The notes under the pieces were generated by a model. It made no database searches. It had not been told where the DNA came from and was given only the letters and a program-made list of their open reading frames with translations. A stretch of DNA of 64,000 nt from Streptomyces sp. NRRL F-4489 (GTDB lineage: Bacteria; Actinomycetota; Actinomycetes; Streptomycetales; Streptomycetaceae): positions 17,103 to 81,102 of the forward strand of contig NZ_LLZI01000113.1 of the NCBI RefSeq assembly GCF_001509485.1. The letters run 5' to 3'. Within the stretch, counting starts at the first letter, position 1; each line of letters starts with the position of its first letter. Both the position numbers and the translations under genes were made by a program. Of the stretch, positions 37,854 to 47,479 are shown one piece after another.

Positions 37854-40052
37854 TCAGCGTCCCAGCTTGGACCTGACCATGCCGACCAGCGCGTTCAGCT
37901 CCTCGATCCGCATCTTCCGGGCGGCGACGTAGAAGACGCCCAGAAGCGCGGCCCCGCCGGCGATCAGCGCGGCCAGCGAGCCCAGGAATCCGCTGCCGAG
38001 GGTCTGCATCAGGACGTACACCAGCACGCCGGAGACGATCGTGGCCGGGACGCTGGCGCCGGCCAGCCGCGCGTAGGTCCGGACGACGTGCGGGGTGTCG
38101 AGGTCGCCGCCCATCCGCTTGCTCAGGCGGCGCCAGGCGACGCCGACGCCGATCACGTACGCGAGGCCGTAGGACGCCGCCATGCCGATCACTGCCCACT
38201 CGGCGGGCAGGACCAGGAAGCACAGGGCGGAAGCCGCGGCGTTGACGGCCGCGACGATCACCGTGTTGTAGAAGGGCGTGCGGGTGTCCTCGTACGCGTA
38301 AAAGGCGCGCAGGACGACGTACTGCACCGAGAACGGGATCAGGCCCACACCGAAGGCCATCAGCATGTACCCCATCGGGATGCCGGCGCCGGACGAGCCG
38401 TAGACCAGCGTGCACAGCGGGATGCCGAGGGAGAGGAACCCGAACGAGATCGGGACGATGGCGACGGCCGAGGTGCGCAGCCCCTGGGACATGTCGTCCC
38501 GGACCGCGCCGGTGTCGCCGTCATGGGCGGAGCGCGCGAGGCGCGGCAGCAGCGCCGCCATGACCGAGACCGTGATGATCGCCTGCGGCATGTTCCAGAT
38601 CAGCTGGGCGCTGGCGTAGGAGATGAAGCCGGTGCCCGGGTGGCCCTGCCGGTCGGCGGTGTTGCCCGCCCAGGTGGAGAGCTGCGTGACGACCAGGACG
38701 CCGGCCTGGTTGGCGAGGACGAACAGCACGGTCCACTTGGCGAGCTTGGCGGCCTTGCCGAGGCCGTGGCCGCGCCAGTCGAAGCGGAGCCGCAGCGTGA
38801 AGTCGGCGTCGCGCAGGTAGGGGATCATCGCCAGCGCCTGGACGACCAGGCCCAGGAGCGTGCCGATGCCGAGCAGCCGGATGCCCTCGTCGGGGATCGT
38901 GGTGACGCCGATGTGGGACGTCTTCGCCGTGCCGTAGACCCAGATGAACAGGCCGAACGTGGCGATCATGACGATGTTGTTGAGGACCGGGGTCCACATC
39001 ATCGCGCCGAAGCGGCCGCGGGCGTTGAGGATCTGGCCCATCACGACATGCAGGCCCATGAAGAAGATCGTGGGCACGCAGTAGCGGGTGAAGGCGACCG
39101 CGACCTCGTTGGCCGCCGGATCGCGGGAGATGTCGAACGACACCAGTTTCACCAGCAGCGGTGCCGCGAACACCGCCAGCACCGTCAGCACGCCCAGGAC
39201 GACGATGACCAGGGTGAGCAGCCGGTTGGCGTACGCCTCGCCGCCGTCGTCGTCCTCCTTCATCGCGCGGACGAGCTGGGGCACGAAGACGGAGTTCAGA
39301 CCGCCGCCGATGGTCAGGATGAAGATCATCGTCGGCAGCTGGTAGGCGACCTGCCAGGAGTCGCCGAGCACGGCGCCGCCGAGCGCCGCGACGATCAGCG
39401 CCGAACGGACGAAACCGGTGAGCCGGGACACCATCGTGCCGGCGGCCATCACGGCGCTGGACTTCAGCAGACCGGAGGCGCGGCCGCCCGACTGCTTGCC
39501 GGCCGCCGCGACGGGCGCGGGCTCCGGCTCGGGGATCTCGGCGGTCTGCTGCGCCACCGGCTCGGGGCCGGGGGCCACCGCGGGAGCCTGCTGTGCCACG
39601 GGGACGGGGGCGGTGGGCGGCGCCTGGTAGGGCTGCTGCTGGTCCCGGAAGAGGTGCGCGAACGCGTCCCGCTCCGGGCGCTCGCCGCCGCCCTGGGCCA
39701 TCAGCGCGTCGCCGCCGGCGAACTGCACCGTCGCGTCGGGGTCGCCGTAGGCGAGATCGTGGGACGGCGCCCGGGGCTCCGCCGGGGCGGGCGGGGCCCA
39801 CTGCTGCGGCGGGCCGGGCGGCTGCTGGTAGAGGGGGTGCGCGGCGCCGGGGGGCGGCGGGGGCGCGGGGTGGTTGCGGCGCGGCTCGGCCGCCGGGCCC
39901 TGGGCGGCGTAGCCCGGTGCCCGGTAGTCGTCGCGGTAGGCGGCCCGGCCGTAGGGGTCCTGGTCCCCGGGCGGCGGCGGCGTCGGAGGGACCGCCCCCG
40001 AGGGATCGCCGGCGGCGCCCCGGTCGCGGTCACCGTCATACGGCGCATTCAT
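37854..40052 (-). CDS. murJ: Lipid II flippase MurJ (MviN)
   Basis: A 732-residue polytopic protein that moves lipid II across the membrane for peptidoglycan synthesis. The first 190 residues are a cytosolic Pro/Gln/Tyr-rich extension. About fourteen membrane segments follow from residue 200 on, starting at the typical SSAVMAAGTMVSRLTGFVRS and including the QLPTMIFILTIGGGLNSVFVPQLVRA motif. It ends with a basic tail. The extension is a feature of actinobacterial versions. Its stop is 107 bases before the pseudokinase start. The DUF6049 gene precedes it by 46 bases. Confidence 0.95.
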   Translation of the reverse strand: MNAPYDGDRDRGAAGDPSGAVPPTPPPPGDQDPYGRAAYRDDYRAPGYAAQGPAAEPRRNHPAPPPPPGAAHPLYQQPPGPPQQWAPPAPAEPRAPSHDLAYGDPDATVQFAGGDALMAQGGGERPERDAFAHLFRDQQQPYQAPPTAPVPVAQQAPAVAPGPEPVAQQTAEIPEPEPAPVAAAGKQSGGRASGLLKSSAVMAAGTMVSRLTGFVRSALIVAALGGAVLGDSWQVAYQLPTMIFILTIGGGLNSVFVPQLVRAMKEDDDGGEAYANRLLTLVIVVLGVLTVLAVFAAPLLVKLVSFDISRDPAANEVAVAFTRYCVPTIFFMGLHVVMGQILNARGRFGAMMWTPVLNNIVMIATFGLFIWVYGTAKTSHIGVTTIPDEGIRLLGIGTLLGLVVQALAMIPYLRDADFTLRLRFDWRGHGLGKAAKLAKWTVLFVLANQAGVLVVTQLSTWAGNTADRQGHPGTGFISYASAQLIWNMPQAIITVSVMAALLPRLARSAHDGDTGAVRDDMSQGLRTSAVAIVPISFGFLSLGIPLCTLVYGSSGAGIPMGYMLMAFGVGLIPFSVQYVVLRAFYAYEDTRTPFYNTVIVAAVNAAASALCFLVLPAEWAVIGMAASYGLAYVIGVGVAWRRLSKRMGGDLDTPHVVRTYARLAGASVPATIVSGVLVYVLMQTLGSGFLGSLAALIAGGAALLGVFYVAARKMRIEELNALVGMVRSKLGR

Positions 40053-40098
40053 CGCTGCCCCACCTCATCCGTCGCCGGCCATCCGGCCCCGTCGCCTA

Positions 40099-42417
40099 TC
40101 AACGGTCCACTTTCTCACCTGAGCCGGACGGCCCGGAGTCTTCCGATCCGGTGTCCGGTGCGGGGTCACTCGGCTGCTCGGGGCTGTCGCCGCCCGTGCT
40201 GCCGCCGTCGCCGTCCTTGCCGTCCGCGGCGGAACCGCCGCTGTCCTCGCCGTTCTCGCCGTCCTGGGGGCCCTCGGCCGCCCTCCGCTTGCGCTGGAGG
40301 TAGATCCGGACGCCGGCCAGCACGAGCAGCAGGACACCGCCCGCGATGACGAGCATCACAGTGGCGGTGATCTCCGTGACGTTCACCCGGAACGTCATCG
40401 GCTCACCGTAGGGCTTGCCGTCCGCGGTGTAGAGCTGGGCGGTCACCCAGGCCAGGCCGTTGGCGTTCGCCGTGGTCTCGAACTTGAACGACTGGCTGTG
40501 CCCGCCGTCCACCTTGATCTCCTGGGGCTTCCCCACGTCGAGGCGGTTGGGCTGCGAGGAGGTCAGGCGCAGGGTCAGGCCCTGGACGCCCTGGAGCAGG
40601 TTGTTCTGGACCGTCACCGGGATCGTGGCGCTGCGCCCGGAGAGCGTCGCCTCCGACTTCGGGATCAGCCGGATCTTCTTCGTCAGCCCGTCCAGGTAGT
40701 CGCGGACCGAGGTGCGGAACGCGCCGGCGCCCTTGTCGTCGCCGCGCCACTCGGTGGACGTCTCGCGCATTATGGCGTTGCCGAACGGGGTCACCACCCG
40801 CTCGGGGTGGGCCAGCACCACCTGGAAGTCGTCCAGCGCGGCCTGGGTCTCCTCGATCTGCCGGAACGCCTCGGTGGGCAGCTCCTGCCGGCGCAGCCAC
40901 GAGGGGTACGCGGAGCGGCTGGGGATCTGGCGGTTGGCGTCCGGGTCGGGCTTGGCCTTGGCCGCGTCACCCAGCTTGGCCGGCTCGGTCCAGCCCGCGG
41001 ACTCGAGGTTCCGCAGGGCGCCGGCCATCGCCTGGGCCTGGGTCGCCGAGGGCATGCGCTGCGGTGCGACGACGATGCTGCGCTGCTGCTCAGGGTTCTC
41101 CAGGCCGATCATCTGGGCCTGGGCCAGGAATTCCTGGATGGCGAGGCCGGCGTTCCGGGACTTCGACATATCGCCCTCGAAGGCCCGGGAGAGCTGGGTG
41201 TCGGTGACGATGGCGGTGTTGCCGCCGCCGATGGGCCGGGCGGCGGTCGGGGTGTACGGCAGGTGGGTGTCCCGCAGGCTGTCGCCGCGGGTGATGACGT
41301 TGTGCGCGCCGGCCGAGGTGGCGACGTCGACGATCGAGGAGTCGATGGCGCCGTTCACCGGCCAGGTGAAGTCGGTGCGCGGCTTCACGCCGAGGATGGT
41401 GTCCACGGTCTTCGAGGCGAGTTCGGTGGCCGGGCCGAGGTGGCTGAGGGCGCTGGGCACGCTCTTACCGTGGTGCGCCAGCGAGGCCAGGTCGGGGTCG
41501 CCGAACGGCAGGGCGACGACCTCGTGGCCCTTCACGGCGTTTCCGAGGTCGTTGAGCCACTGCATGGCCACGGACTGGTTCTTGCCCATCGGCCCGTCCG
41601 GGCCGTGCACCCGGTACGGCTTGGTCATGGCCTCGACGGTGGCGAGCAGGTCCGGATCGATGACGAAGGTCACCGGGAGGTTCTTGCCGAGCTCGACCAT
41701 CTTCTGGAGCCGGCCGCCGGGCGCGATCTCCGCCGCCAGGTCGTCGTTGCGGAACACCGGCGTCTGCTGCGCGTCGGCGCCGGTCTCGGCGGTCAGATGC
41801 GTGGTGGAGATCAGCGGCCAGAGGTACGTGAGCTGGGTCTTCTTGGCCGGGGCGGAGTCCTGCCAGGGCAGGAGGGTCCGGTCGATGCCGAGCACCTGGT
41901 CGTACGACGCGCTGGAGGTGTGGCCGGAGAGGGTGACGCCGAGCGGGTACACCCCGTTGTCGCCGAGGCCGAGGTCCTTGACCGGGACGCTGACCGTGAA
42001 GGTCCGGCTGGCCCCCGGGTCGAGTTTGTCGATCTTCTCGGTGTGGTCGGCGATTTCCTTGCCGTCGGTTCCCGGCGCGTAGCCGGTGCGCTTGGTCACC
42101 GCCTCGATCGAGCTGCGGTCGTTGAGGGCGGCACCGCGGTGCAATCCGACGTGGGCGCCGGTGATCGCGCTCTTGGTGTCGTTGGTGAGCGTGCCGGAGA
42201 CGGTGACCGTGTCGTCCTTGCCGGGGGCGGCCGGGGACATCGCGTTGATCTGGACACTGACCGGGTGCGGGCCGCCGGTGGCGGCCTGGGCGGTGGTGGT
42301 GTGCGGGAGCTGGAGCATCCCGGCGAGCAGGGGTACTCCGGTGAGCAGCGTCACGGTCCGTCGCAGCCACCGGCCACGCGGCCGTTCACTCGCCAAGAAC
42401 CCTGCCGCATCGGCCAC
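40099..42417 (-). CDS. DUF6049 family exported membrane protein
   Basis: A 772-residue protein with an N-terminal signal peptide (about 17-46, ending TTAQAATGG), a large extracellular region with beta-sandwich-like repeats, one C-terminal membrane segment (VMLVIAGGVLLLVLAGVRIYL) and a charged cytosolic tail rich in Asp/Gly/Ser. Gene order next to murJ and opposite the CCA enzyme matches the mycobacterial gene for a similar protein between MviN and pcnA (Rv3909 type). Its role is not established, but context suggests envelope biogenesis. GTG start at 42417; the leader is weak, so the first few residues are uncertain. Confidence 0.88.
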   Translation of the reverse strand: MADAAGFLASERPRGRWLRRTVTLLTGVPLLAGMLQLPHTTTAQAATGGPHPVSVQINAMSPAAPGKDDTVTVSGTLTNDTKSAITGAHVGLHRGAALNDRSSIEAVTKRTGYAPGTDGKEIADHTEKIDKLDPGASRTFTVSVPVKDLGLGDNGVYPLGVTLSGHTSSASYDQVLGIDRTLLPWQDSAPAKKTQLTYLWPLISTTHLTAETGADAQQTPVFRNDDLAAEIAPGGRLQKMVELGKNLPVTFVIDPDLLATVEAMTKPYRVHGPDGPMGKNQSVAMQWLNDLGNAVKGHEVVALPFGDPDLASLAHHGKSVPSALSHLGPATELASKTVDTILGVKPRTDFTWPVNGAIDSSIVDVATSAGAHNVITRGDSLRDTHLPYTPTAARPIGGGNTAIVTDTQLSRAFEGDMSKSRNAGLAIQEFLAQAQMIGLENPEQQRSIVVAPQRMPSATQAQAMAGALRNLESAGWTEPAKLGDAAKAKPDPDANRQIPSRSAYPSWLRRQELPTEAFRQIEETQAALDDFQVVLAHPERVVTPFGNAIMRETSTEWRGDDKGAGAFRTSVRDYLDGLTKKIRLIPKSEATLSGRSATIPVTVQNNLLQGVQGLTLRLTSSQPNRLDVGKPQEIKVDGGHSQSFKFETTANANGLAWVTAQLYTADGKPYGEPMTFRVNVTEITATVMLVIAGGVLLLVLAGVRIYLQRKRRAAEGPQDGENGEDSGGSAADGKDGDGGSTGGDSPEQPSDPAPDTGSEDSGPSGSGEKVDR

Positions 42418-42600
42418 GCGCTCGCCCGTCCCTCGTCGTCGTCAGTGGTCGTCGGAATGTGCGTCCACGAATGGTAACGAGGCCCGGCGTGCCGTAGTGC
42501 CGGGGACCGGCTCACATGATCATTGCGTTGCGGCGGGTCTGGCTTGTCCCCTTTATTAACGTGACGCCGGTTGCGGCGCGGCCACGTACCCTTTTCTGTT

Positions 42601-44076
42601 GTGCCGAACCCCAACAATGACTTCCCCACCACGCGGTCCGAGCGGACTCCGGAGCCGACGAACGCGCTGAGCCATGTGCAGCGCCGTGCCGTGAGCGAAC
42701 TGCTGCGGGTGTCCCCCGTCGCGGACGACCTGGCCCGCCGCTTCCAGGAGGCCGGGTTCACGCTTGCCCTGGTCGGCGGGTCGGTCCGGGACGCGCTGCT
42801 CGGCCGGCTCGGGAACGACCTGGACTTCACCACCGACGCCCGGCCGGAGGACGTGCTCAAGATCGTCCGGCCGTGGGCGGACGCGGTCTGGGAGGTCGGC
42901 ATCGCCTTCGGCACGGTCGGCTGCAAGAAGAGCTCCTTCGACATCGAGATCACCACGTATCGCTCCGAGGCGTACGACCGGACCTCGCGCAAGCCCGAGG
43001 TCTCGTACGGCGACTCGATCGAGGAGGATCTGGTCCGCCGGGACTTCACGGTCAACGCCATGGCCGTGCTGCTCCCGCAGAAGGAGTTCGTCGACCCGCA
43101 CAACGGCCTGGAGGACCTGGCCGCCCGGGTGCTGCGGACGCCGGGCACGCCGCAGGAGTCGTTCTCCGACGATCCGCTCCGCATGATGCGGGCGGCCCGG
43201 TTCGCCGCGCAGCTCGACTTCGAGGTGGCGCCCGAGGTCATCGAGGCGATGACGGCGATGGCGGAGCGGATCGAGATCGTCTCCGCGGAGCGGGTGCGCG
43301 ACGAACTGAACAAGCTCATCCTGGGCCGCCACCCGCGGAAGGGCCTGCGGCTGCTGGTGGACTCCGGTCTGGGCGACCGGGTGCTCCCGGAGCTGCCCGC
43401 GCTGCGCCTGGAGAGCGATGAGCACCACCGCCACAAGGACGTCTACGAGCACAGTCTGACCGTCCTGGAGCAGGCCATCGATCTCGAGGACAACGGCCCC
43501 GACCTGGTGCTGAGGCTGGCGGCGCTGCTGCACGACATCGGCAAGCCGAGGACTCGGCGCTTCGAGAAGGACGGCCGGGTCTCGTTCCACCACCACGAGG
43601 TGGTCGGCGCGAAGATGACCAAGAAGCGCATGACCGCCCTGAAGTACTCCAACGACATGATCAAGGACGTGTCGCGCCTGGTGGAGCTGCACCTGCGCTT
43701 CCACGGCTACGGCACGGGCGAGTGGACGGATTCCGCGGTGCGCCGCTACGTCCGGGACGCCGGTCCGCTGCTCGACCGGCTGCACAAGCTGACCCGCTCG
43801 GACTGCACCACCCGCAACAAGCGCAAGGCGGCGGCCCTGTCGCGGGCCTACGACGGGCTGGAGGAACGCATCGCGCGGCTCCAGGAGCAGGAGGAGCTGG
43901 ACTCGATCCGCCCGGACCTGGACGGCAACGCGATCATGCAGATCCTGGGCATCGGCCCCGGGCCGGAGGTCGGCAAGGCGTACAAGCACATGCTGGAGAT
44001 GCGGCTGGAGCACGGTCCGATGGACCATGAGACCGCGGTGGCCGCGCTCAAGGAGTGGTGGGCCGCGCAGAGCTGA
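42601..44076 (+). CDS. CCA tRNA nucleotidyltransferase / polynucleotide adenylyltransferase
   Basis: A 491-residue class II nucleotidyltransferase. The head has LVGGSVRDALLGR and DLDFTTDARPEDVLK with the catalytic Asp pair, then RRDFTVNAM. A C-terminal HD domain shows HHRHKDVYEHSLTVL and LLHDIGKPRTRRF. The HD domain is common in actinobacterial CCA enzymes. Class II poly(A) polymerases are very similar; since no other is visible, the CCA role is the best guess. I chose GTG 42601; a TTG 30 bases upstream is possible. Divergent from the DUF6049 gene. Confidence 0.93.
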   Translation: MPNPNNDFPTTRSERTPEPTNALSHVQRRAVSELLRVSPVADDLARRFQEAGFTLALVGGSVRDALLGRLGNDLDFTTDARPEDVLKIVRPWADAVWEVGIAFGTVGCKKSSFDIEITTYRSEAYDRTSRKPEVSYGDSIEEDLVRRDFTVNAMAVLLPQKEFVDPHNGLEDLAARVLRTPGTPQESFSDDPLRMMRAARFAAQLDFEVAPEVIEAMTAMAERIEIVSAERVRDELNKLILGRHPRKGLRLLVDSGLGDRVLPELPALRLESDEHHRHKDVYEHSLTVLEQAIDLEDNGPDLVLRLAALLHDIGKPRTRRFEKDGRVSFHHHEVVGAKMTKKRMTALKYSNDMIKDVSRLVELHLRFHGYGTGEWTDSAVRRYVRDAGPLLDRLHKLTRSDCTTRNKRKAAALSRAYDGLEERIARLQEQEELDSIRPDLDGNAIMQILGIGPGPEVGKAYKHMLEMRLEHGPMDHETAVAALKEWWAAQS

Positions 44077-44112
44077 GGGCGTCGGCCGCCCGGTCCGCGG
44101 GAAACGGACGAT

Positions 44113-44232
44113 GTTTCACGTGAAACGTGACCTGGCGAGGGCGCCATGTTTCACGTGAAACATGGCGGCGCGGCGATGGGGCGATGTTTCACGTGAAACA
44201 TGCGGCAGACGCGCTGCCGTTTCACGTGAAAC
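44113..44232. repeat. Intergenic array of four exact parS sites
   Basis: GTTTCACGTGAAAC at 44113, 44148, 44186 and 44219, with steps of 35, 38 and 33 bp, in the 191-base gap between two convergent genes (CCA enzyme and LppU-like protein). Confidence 0.95.
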
Positions 44233-44267
44233 ATCGCCCCATCGCGTTCCGGGCGCCGGCCCCGCTG

Positions 44268-44873
44268 CTACTTGGCCTTCTGCAGGCAGAGCACGAAGCG
44301 GGTGTCGGAGGCCCGGCGGCGGTGCTGGGTCTCCGCGTAGGCCGTGGTGTTCTCCGGGCACAGCTTCGTGTCGGTGGTGTCGGCGTGGACGGCCGTCACC
44401 TTGTACGTGGCCTCCGCCGTGCCGCAGTCCACCACCTTGAGGTCCGGCTTGATCTCGTTGCCTTCGTTCTTGATGCAGTCGCCGACCTTGGCGGTATCGG
44501 CGTCGTTCCAGCTGCTCACCCAGGCCACGCCGATGACGATCACGCCGACGGCCACGACGATGCCCTTCAGGATCGCCTTGGGGGACTTGCCGGTGCGGGC
44601 GGGCTGGGGCGGAACGGGTGCCCCGCCCTGCGGGTAGGGCTGCTGGGGTGCCTGCGGATAGCCCGGCTGCGGCTGCTGGCCGTACGGTGCCTGCGGCTGC
44701 GGAGGGTAGGAGTAACCGCCCGGGGGCGGTCCGCCCTGCGGCTGTCCGTACGGGGCCTGTGGTGGCTGGGGTCCCTGCGGGTAGGGAGCCTGGCCGTAGG
44801 GCTGCTGTCCGTACGGTGCCTGTCCGTACGGCTGCTGCCCGTAGGGATTCGGGCCCTGGGGCGGCGTGGTCAT
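44268..44873 (-). CDS. LppU/SCO3897-like membrane protein
   Basis: A 201-residue protein. Residues 1-95 are a PYGQ/PQ-rich repeat tract (cytosolic, disordered). One membrane segment follows at about 101-120 (AILKGIVVAVGVIVIGVAWV), then a short extracellular domain with three cysteines (GDCIKN, VVDCGTA, KLCPEN) and a fourth near the end (VLCLQKAK), suggesting two disulfides. The pattern of N-terminal repeats, one membrane span and a Cys-rich domain fits the LppU/SCO3897 family; function unknown. Start ATG 44873. Confidence 0.85.
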   Translation of the reverse strand: MTTPPQGPNPYGQQPYGQAPYGQQPYGQAPYPQGPQPPQAPYGQPQGGPPPGGYSYPPQPQAPYGQQPQPGYPQAPQQPYPQGGAPVPPQPARTGKSPKAILKGIVVAVGVIVIGVAWVSSWNDADTAKVGDCIKNEGNEIKPDLKVVDCGTAEATYKVTAVHADTTDTKLCPENTTAYAETQHRRRASDTRFVLCLQKAK

Positions 44874-44895
44874 GGGAATTCCCCCGATACTGAGG

Positions 44896-44921
44896 CGTCC
44901 GGACGCTGCGATGTCCGGACG
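44896..44921. promoter_or_regulatory. Paired TCCGGA palindromes upstream of the LppU-like gene
   Basis: CGTCCGGACG (44896-44905) and TGTCCGGACG (44912-44921) are spaced 16 bp centre to centre, 23-48 bases before the ATG. Two like palindromes so placed could be an operator, though TCCGGA is common in GC-rich DNA. Confidence 0.3.
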
Positions 44922-44998
44922 GGTGAGTGACGCCCCGTAAGGTATCGGCTCGCGCGGGGCCGCCGCACCGGCGAGGTCCGCCCGGCCGGCGCCCGCGC

Positions 44999-46258
44999 TC
45001 AGCGGCGCCCGAAGCGGACCAGGGCCGCGGCGACCACCGCGTAGAGCGCTGCCACCACGATGACCAGCACGGCCGAGCGGCCGTCCGGCGGCAGCATCAG
45101 GGCGGCGACCGCGGCGGCACCGACGAAGGCGACGTTGAAGAGCACGTCGTAGATGGCGAAGATCCGGCCCCGGAAGGCGTCGTCGACCGAGGACTGGACG
45201 ACCGTGTCGGTGGAGATCTTGGTGCCCTGGGTGCCGAGTCCGAGGGCGAACGCGGCCACCAGCATCGGCACCGGGCGGAAGAAGAGCCCGAGCGCGGGTG
45301 CCAGTACCGCTCCCGCCGCGGCGCAGCAGGCCATCCAGCCGAACGGAGTAAGCCGCCCGACCGCCCAGGGGGTGATCACCGCGGCCGCGAAGAAGCCCGC
45401 GCCGGACACCGCGACGGTGACCCCGAGCAGGGCCAGGCCCGCCGCCTCGCTGCCGGCCCAGGCGTACCGACACAGCATCAGCACCATTACGGTCAGCGCG
45501 CCGTAGCAGAAGCGGACCACCGTCATGGCGGCGAGCGCCCGGGTCGGAACGGGGCGCGCGGCGAGATGGCGCAGACCGTCCCGCAACCCCCGCACGGTGC
45601 CCAACAGGGCTTCCCTCAGCCCCGGTTGGACCGCGCCGGGGTCGGGGCCGAGCAGTGCGGGTGGCATCCGCAGGGCGGTGAGGGCGGAGCAGAGGTAGAG
45701 GACCGCGGCCAGCAGCAGGACGAACGCGTCCACGTCGGCACCGGCCAGCCGGATGGCGAAGGCGAGGCCGCCGCCGATCGTCATCGCGAGCGTCCCGGCG
45801 GTCGGCGCGAGGGAGTTGGCCATCACCAGCTGCTGCCCGCCGTCCACCACGCGGGGCAGCGCGGCCGAGAGTCCGGCGAGGACGAAGCGGTTCACGGCCG
45901 TCACGCACAGCGCGGAGACGTAGAAGAGCCAGTCCGGGACGTTCGCCGCGATCAGTACGGCGGTGACCACGGCCAGCAGGGTGCGCAGCAGATTGCCGTA
46001 CAGCAGGACCTGCCGGCGGCGCCAGCGGTCCAGGAGGACACCGGTGAACGGACCGAGGAGGGAGTACGGCAGCAGCAGGATCGCCATGGCGGAGGCGATC
46101 GCTTCGGGGGACGCCTGCTTCTCGGGCGAGAAGATCACGAACGTGGCGAGGGCTGCCTGGAACACCCCGTCGGCGCCCTGGGAGAGGAGCCGGGCGGCCA
46201 GGAGCGACCGGAAGTCGCGCAGCCGGAGTAATACGCGCAGACCGCGCACAGCATGCAT
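44999..46258 (-). CDS. MFS transporter
   Basis: A 419-residue transporter with twelve predicted membrane segments. The N-terminus (LRVLLRLRDFRSLLAARLLSQGADGVFQAAL) and the loop FTGVLLDRWRRRQVLL are typical of MFS_1 drug or metabolite exporters. Substrate unknown. I chose ATG 46258 (weak GAGGC upstream) over GTG 46273, which has no leader. It lies between the LppU-like gene and ino1 on the same strand, but a hairpin separates it from ino1. Confidence 0.88.
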   Translation of the reverse strand: MHAVRGLRVLLRLRDFRSLLAARLLSQGADGVFQAALATFVIFSPEKQASPEAIASAMAILLLPYSLLGPFTGVLLDRWRRRQVLLYGNLLRTLLAVVTAVLIAANVPDWLFYVSALCVTAVNRFVLAGLSAALPRVVDGGQQLVMANSLAPTAGTLAMTIGGGLAFAIRLAGADVDAFVLLLAAVLYLCSALTALRMPPALLGPDPGAVQPGLREALLGTVRGLRDGLRHLAARPVPTRALAAMTVVRFCYGALTVMVLMLCRYAWAGSEAAGLALLGVTVAVSGAGFFAAAVITPWAVGRLTPFGWMACCAAAGAVLAPALGLFFRPVPMLVAAFALGLGTQGTKISTDTVVQSSVDDAFRGRIFAIYDVLFNVAFVGAAAVAALMLPPDGRSAVLVIVVAALYAVVAAALVRFGRR

Positions 46259-46280
46259 GGGGCACAGCCTCACACAGCCC

Positions 46281-46313
46281 GCCGGCCCCCGGGCGGAATA
46301 CCCGGGGGCCGGC
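46281..46313 (-). terminator. Hairpin downstream of ino1
   Basis: GCCGGCCCCCGGG (46281-46293) pairs with CCCGGGGGCCGGC (46301-46313) around a seven-base loop, 25 bases past the ino1 stop. No T-run, as common in Streptomyces terminators. Confidence 0.65.
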
Positions 46314-46337
46314 GAAGGGAGCGAGCGGGGAGCGCCG

Positions 46338-47420
46338 TCAGCGCTCGACCTCGCCGCGGATGAACTTCTCGACGTTCTCCCGCGCCTCGTCGTCGAAGTA
46401 CTGCACGGGCGGGGACTTCATGAAGTACGAGGAGGCCGAGAGGATCGGCCCGCCGATGCCCCGGTCCTTGGCGATCTTGGCGGCGCGCAGCGCGTCGATG
46501 ATGACGCCCGCGGAGTTCGGGGAGTCCCAGACCTCGAGCTTGTACTCGAGGTTCAGCGGAACGTCGCCGAAGGCGCGGCCCTCGAGGCGGACGTAGGCCC
46601 ACTTGCGGTCGTCCAGCCAGGCCACGTAGTCCGACGGGCCGATGTGGACGTTCTTCTCGCCGAGGTCCCGGTCGGGGATCTGCGAGGTGACGGCCTGGGT
46701 CTTGGAGATCTTCTTGGACTCCAGGCGCTCGCGCTCGAGCATGTTCTTGAAGTCCATGTTGCCGCCGACGTTCAGCTGCATCGTGCGGTCCAGGATGACG
46801 CCCCGGTCCTCGAACAGCTTCGCCATGACGCGGTGCGTGATGGTGGCGCCGACCTGCGACTTGATGTCGTCGCCGACGATCGGCACACCGGCCTCGGTGA
46901 ACTTGTCCGCCCACTCCTTGGTGCCGGCGATGAAGACCGGGAGGGCGTTGACGAAGGCGACCTTGGCGTCGATGGCGCACTGGGCGTAGAACTTCGCCGC
47001 GTCCTCGGAGCCGACCGGGAGGTAGCAGACGAGGACGTCGACCTGCTTGTCCTTGAGGATCTGGACGACGTCGACCGGGGCCTCGGGGGACTCCTCGATC
47101 GTCTCGCGGTAGTACTTGCCCAGACCGTCGAGGGTGTGGCCGCGCTGGACCCGGACGCCGGTGTTCGGCACGTCGCAGATCTTGATGGTGTTGTTCTCGC
47201 TGGCGCCGATGGCGTCCGCGAGGTCCAGGCCGACCTTCTTGGCGTCGACGTCGAAGGCGGCGACGAACTCGACGTCGCGGACGTGGTAGTCGCCGAACTG
47301 CACGTGCATCAGACCGGGCACGCGGCTGTCCGGGTCGGCGTCCTTGTAATACTCAACGCCCTGTACGAGCGAGGCGGCGCAGTTGCCCACGCCGACGATG
47401 GCTACGCGAACCGAACCCAT
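46338..47420 (-). CDS. ino1: Inositol-3-phosphate synthase
   Basis: A 360-residue NAD-dependent enzyme turning glucose 6-phosphate into inositol 3-phosphate, the entry to inositol lipids and mycothiol in actinomycetes. The N-terminal Rossmann motif is [20 protein letters not shown]. Other family motifs are [36 protein letters not shown] and [12 protein letters not shown]. Start ATG 47420 (GGGAGCAACCGGA upstream). It lies 59 bases behind the padR gene, on the same strand, so PadR could regulate it. Confidence 0.96.
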   Translation of the reverse strand: MGSVRVAIVGVGNCAASLVQGVEYYKDADPDSRVPGLMHVQFGDYHVRDVEFVAAFDVDAKKVGLDLADAIGASENNTIKICDVPNTGVRVQRGHTLDGLGKYYRETIEESPEAPVDVVQILKDKQVDVLVCYLPVGSEDAAKFYAQCAIDAKVAFVNALPVFIAGTKEWADKFTEAGVPIVGDDIKSQVGATITHRVMAKLFEDRGVILDRTMQLNVGGNMDFKNMLERERLESKKISKTQAVTSQIPDRDLGEKNVHIGPSDYVAWLDDRKWAYVRLEGRAFGDVPLNLEYKLEVWDSPNSAGVIIDALRAAKIAKDRGIGGPILSASSYFMKSPPVQYFDDEARENVEKFIRGEVER

Positions 47421-47479
47421 TCCGGTTGCTCCCTGTGCTCTCGATGAGGGCCTGCACGGCAGGGCCCCATGTGGTGGTG

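Noticed and set aside
44268..46265. A 665-codon minus-strand frame joining the MFS region to the LppU-like protein
   Set aside because: Only its last 201 codons are real; the first part is the wrong frame of the MFS gene.
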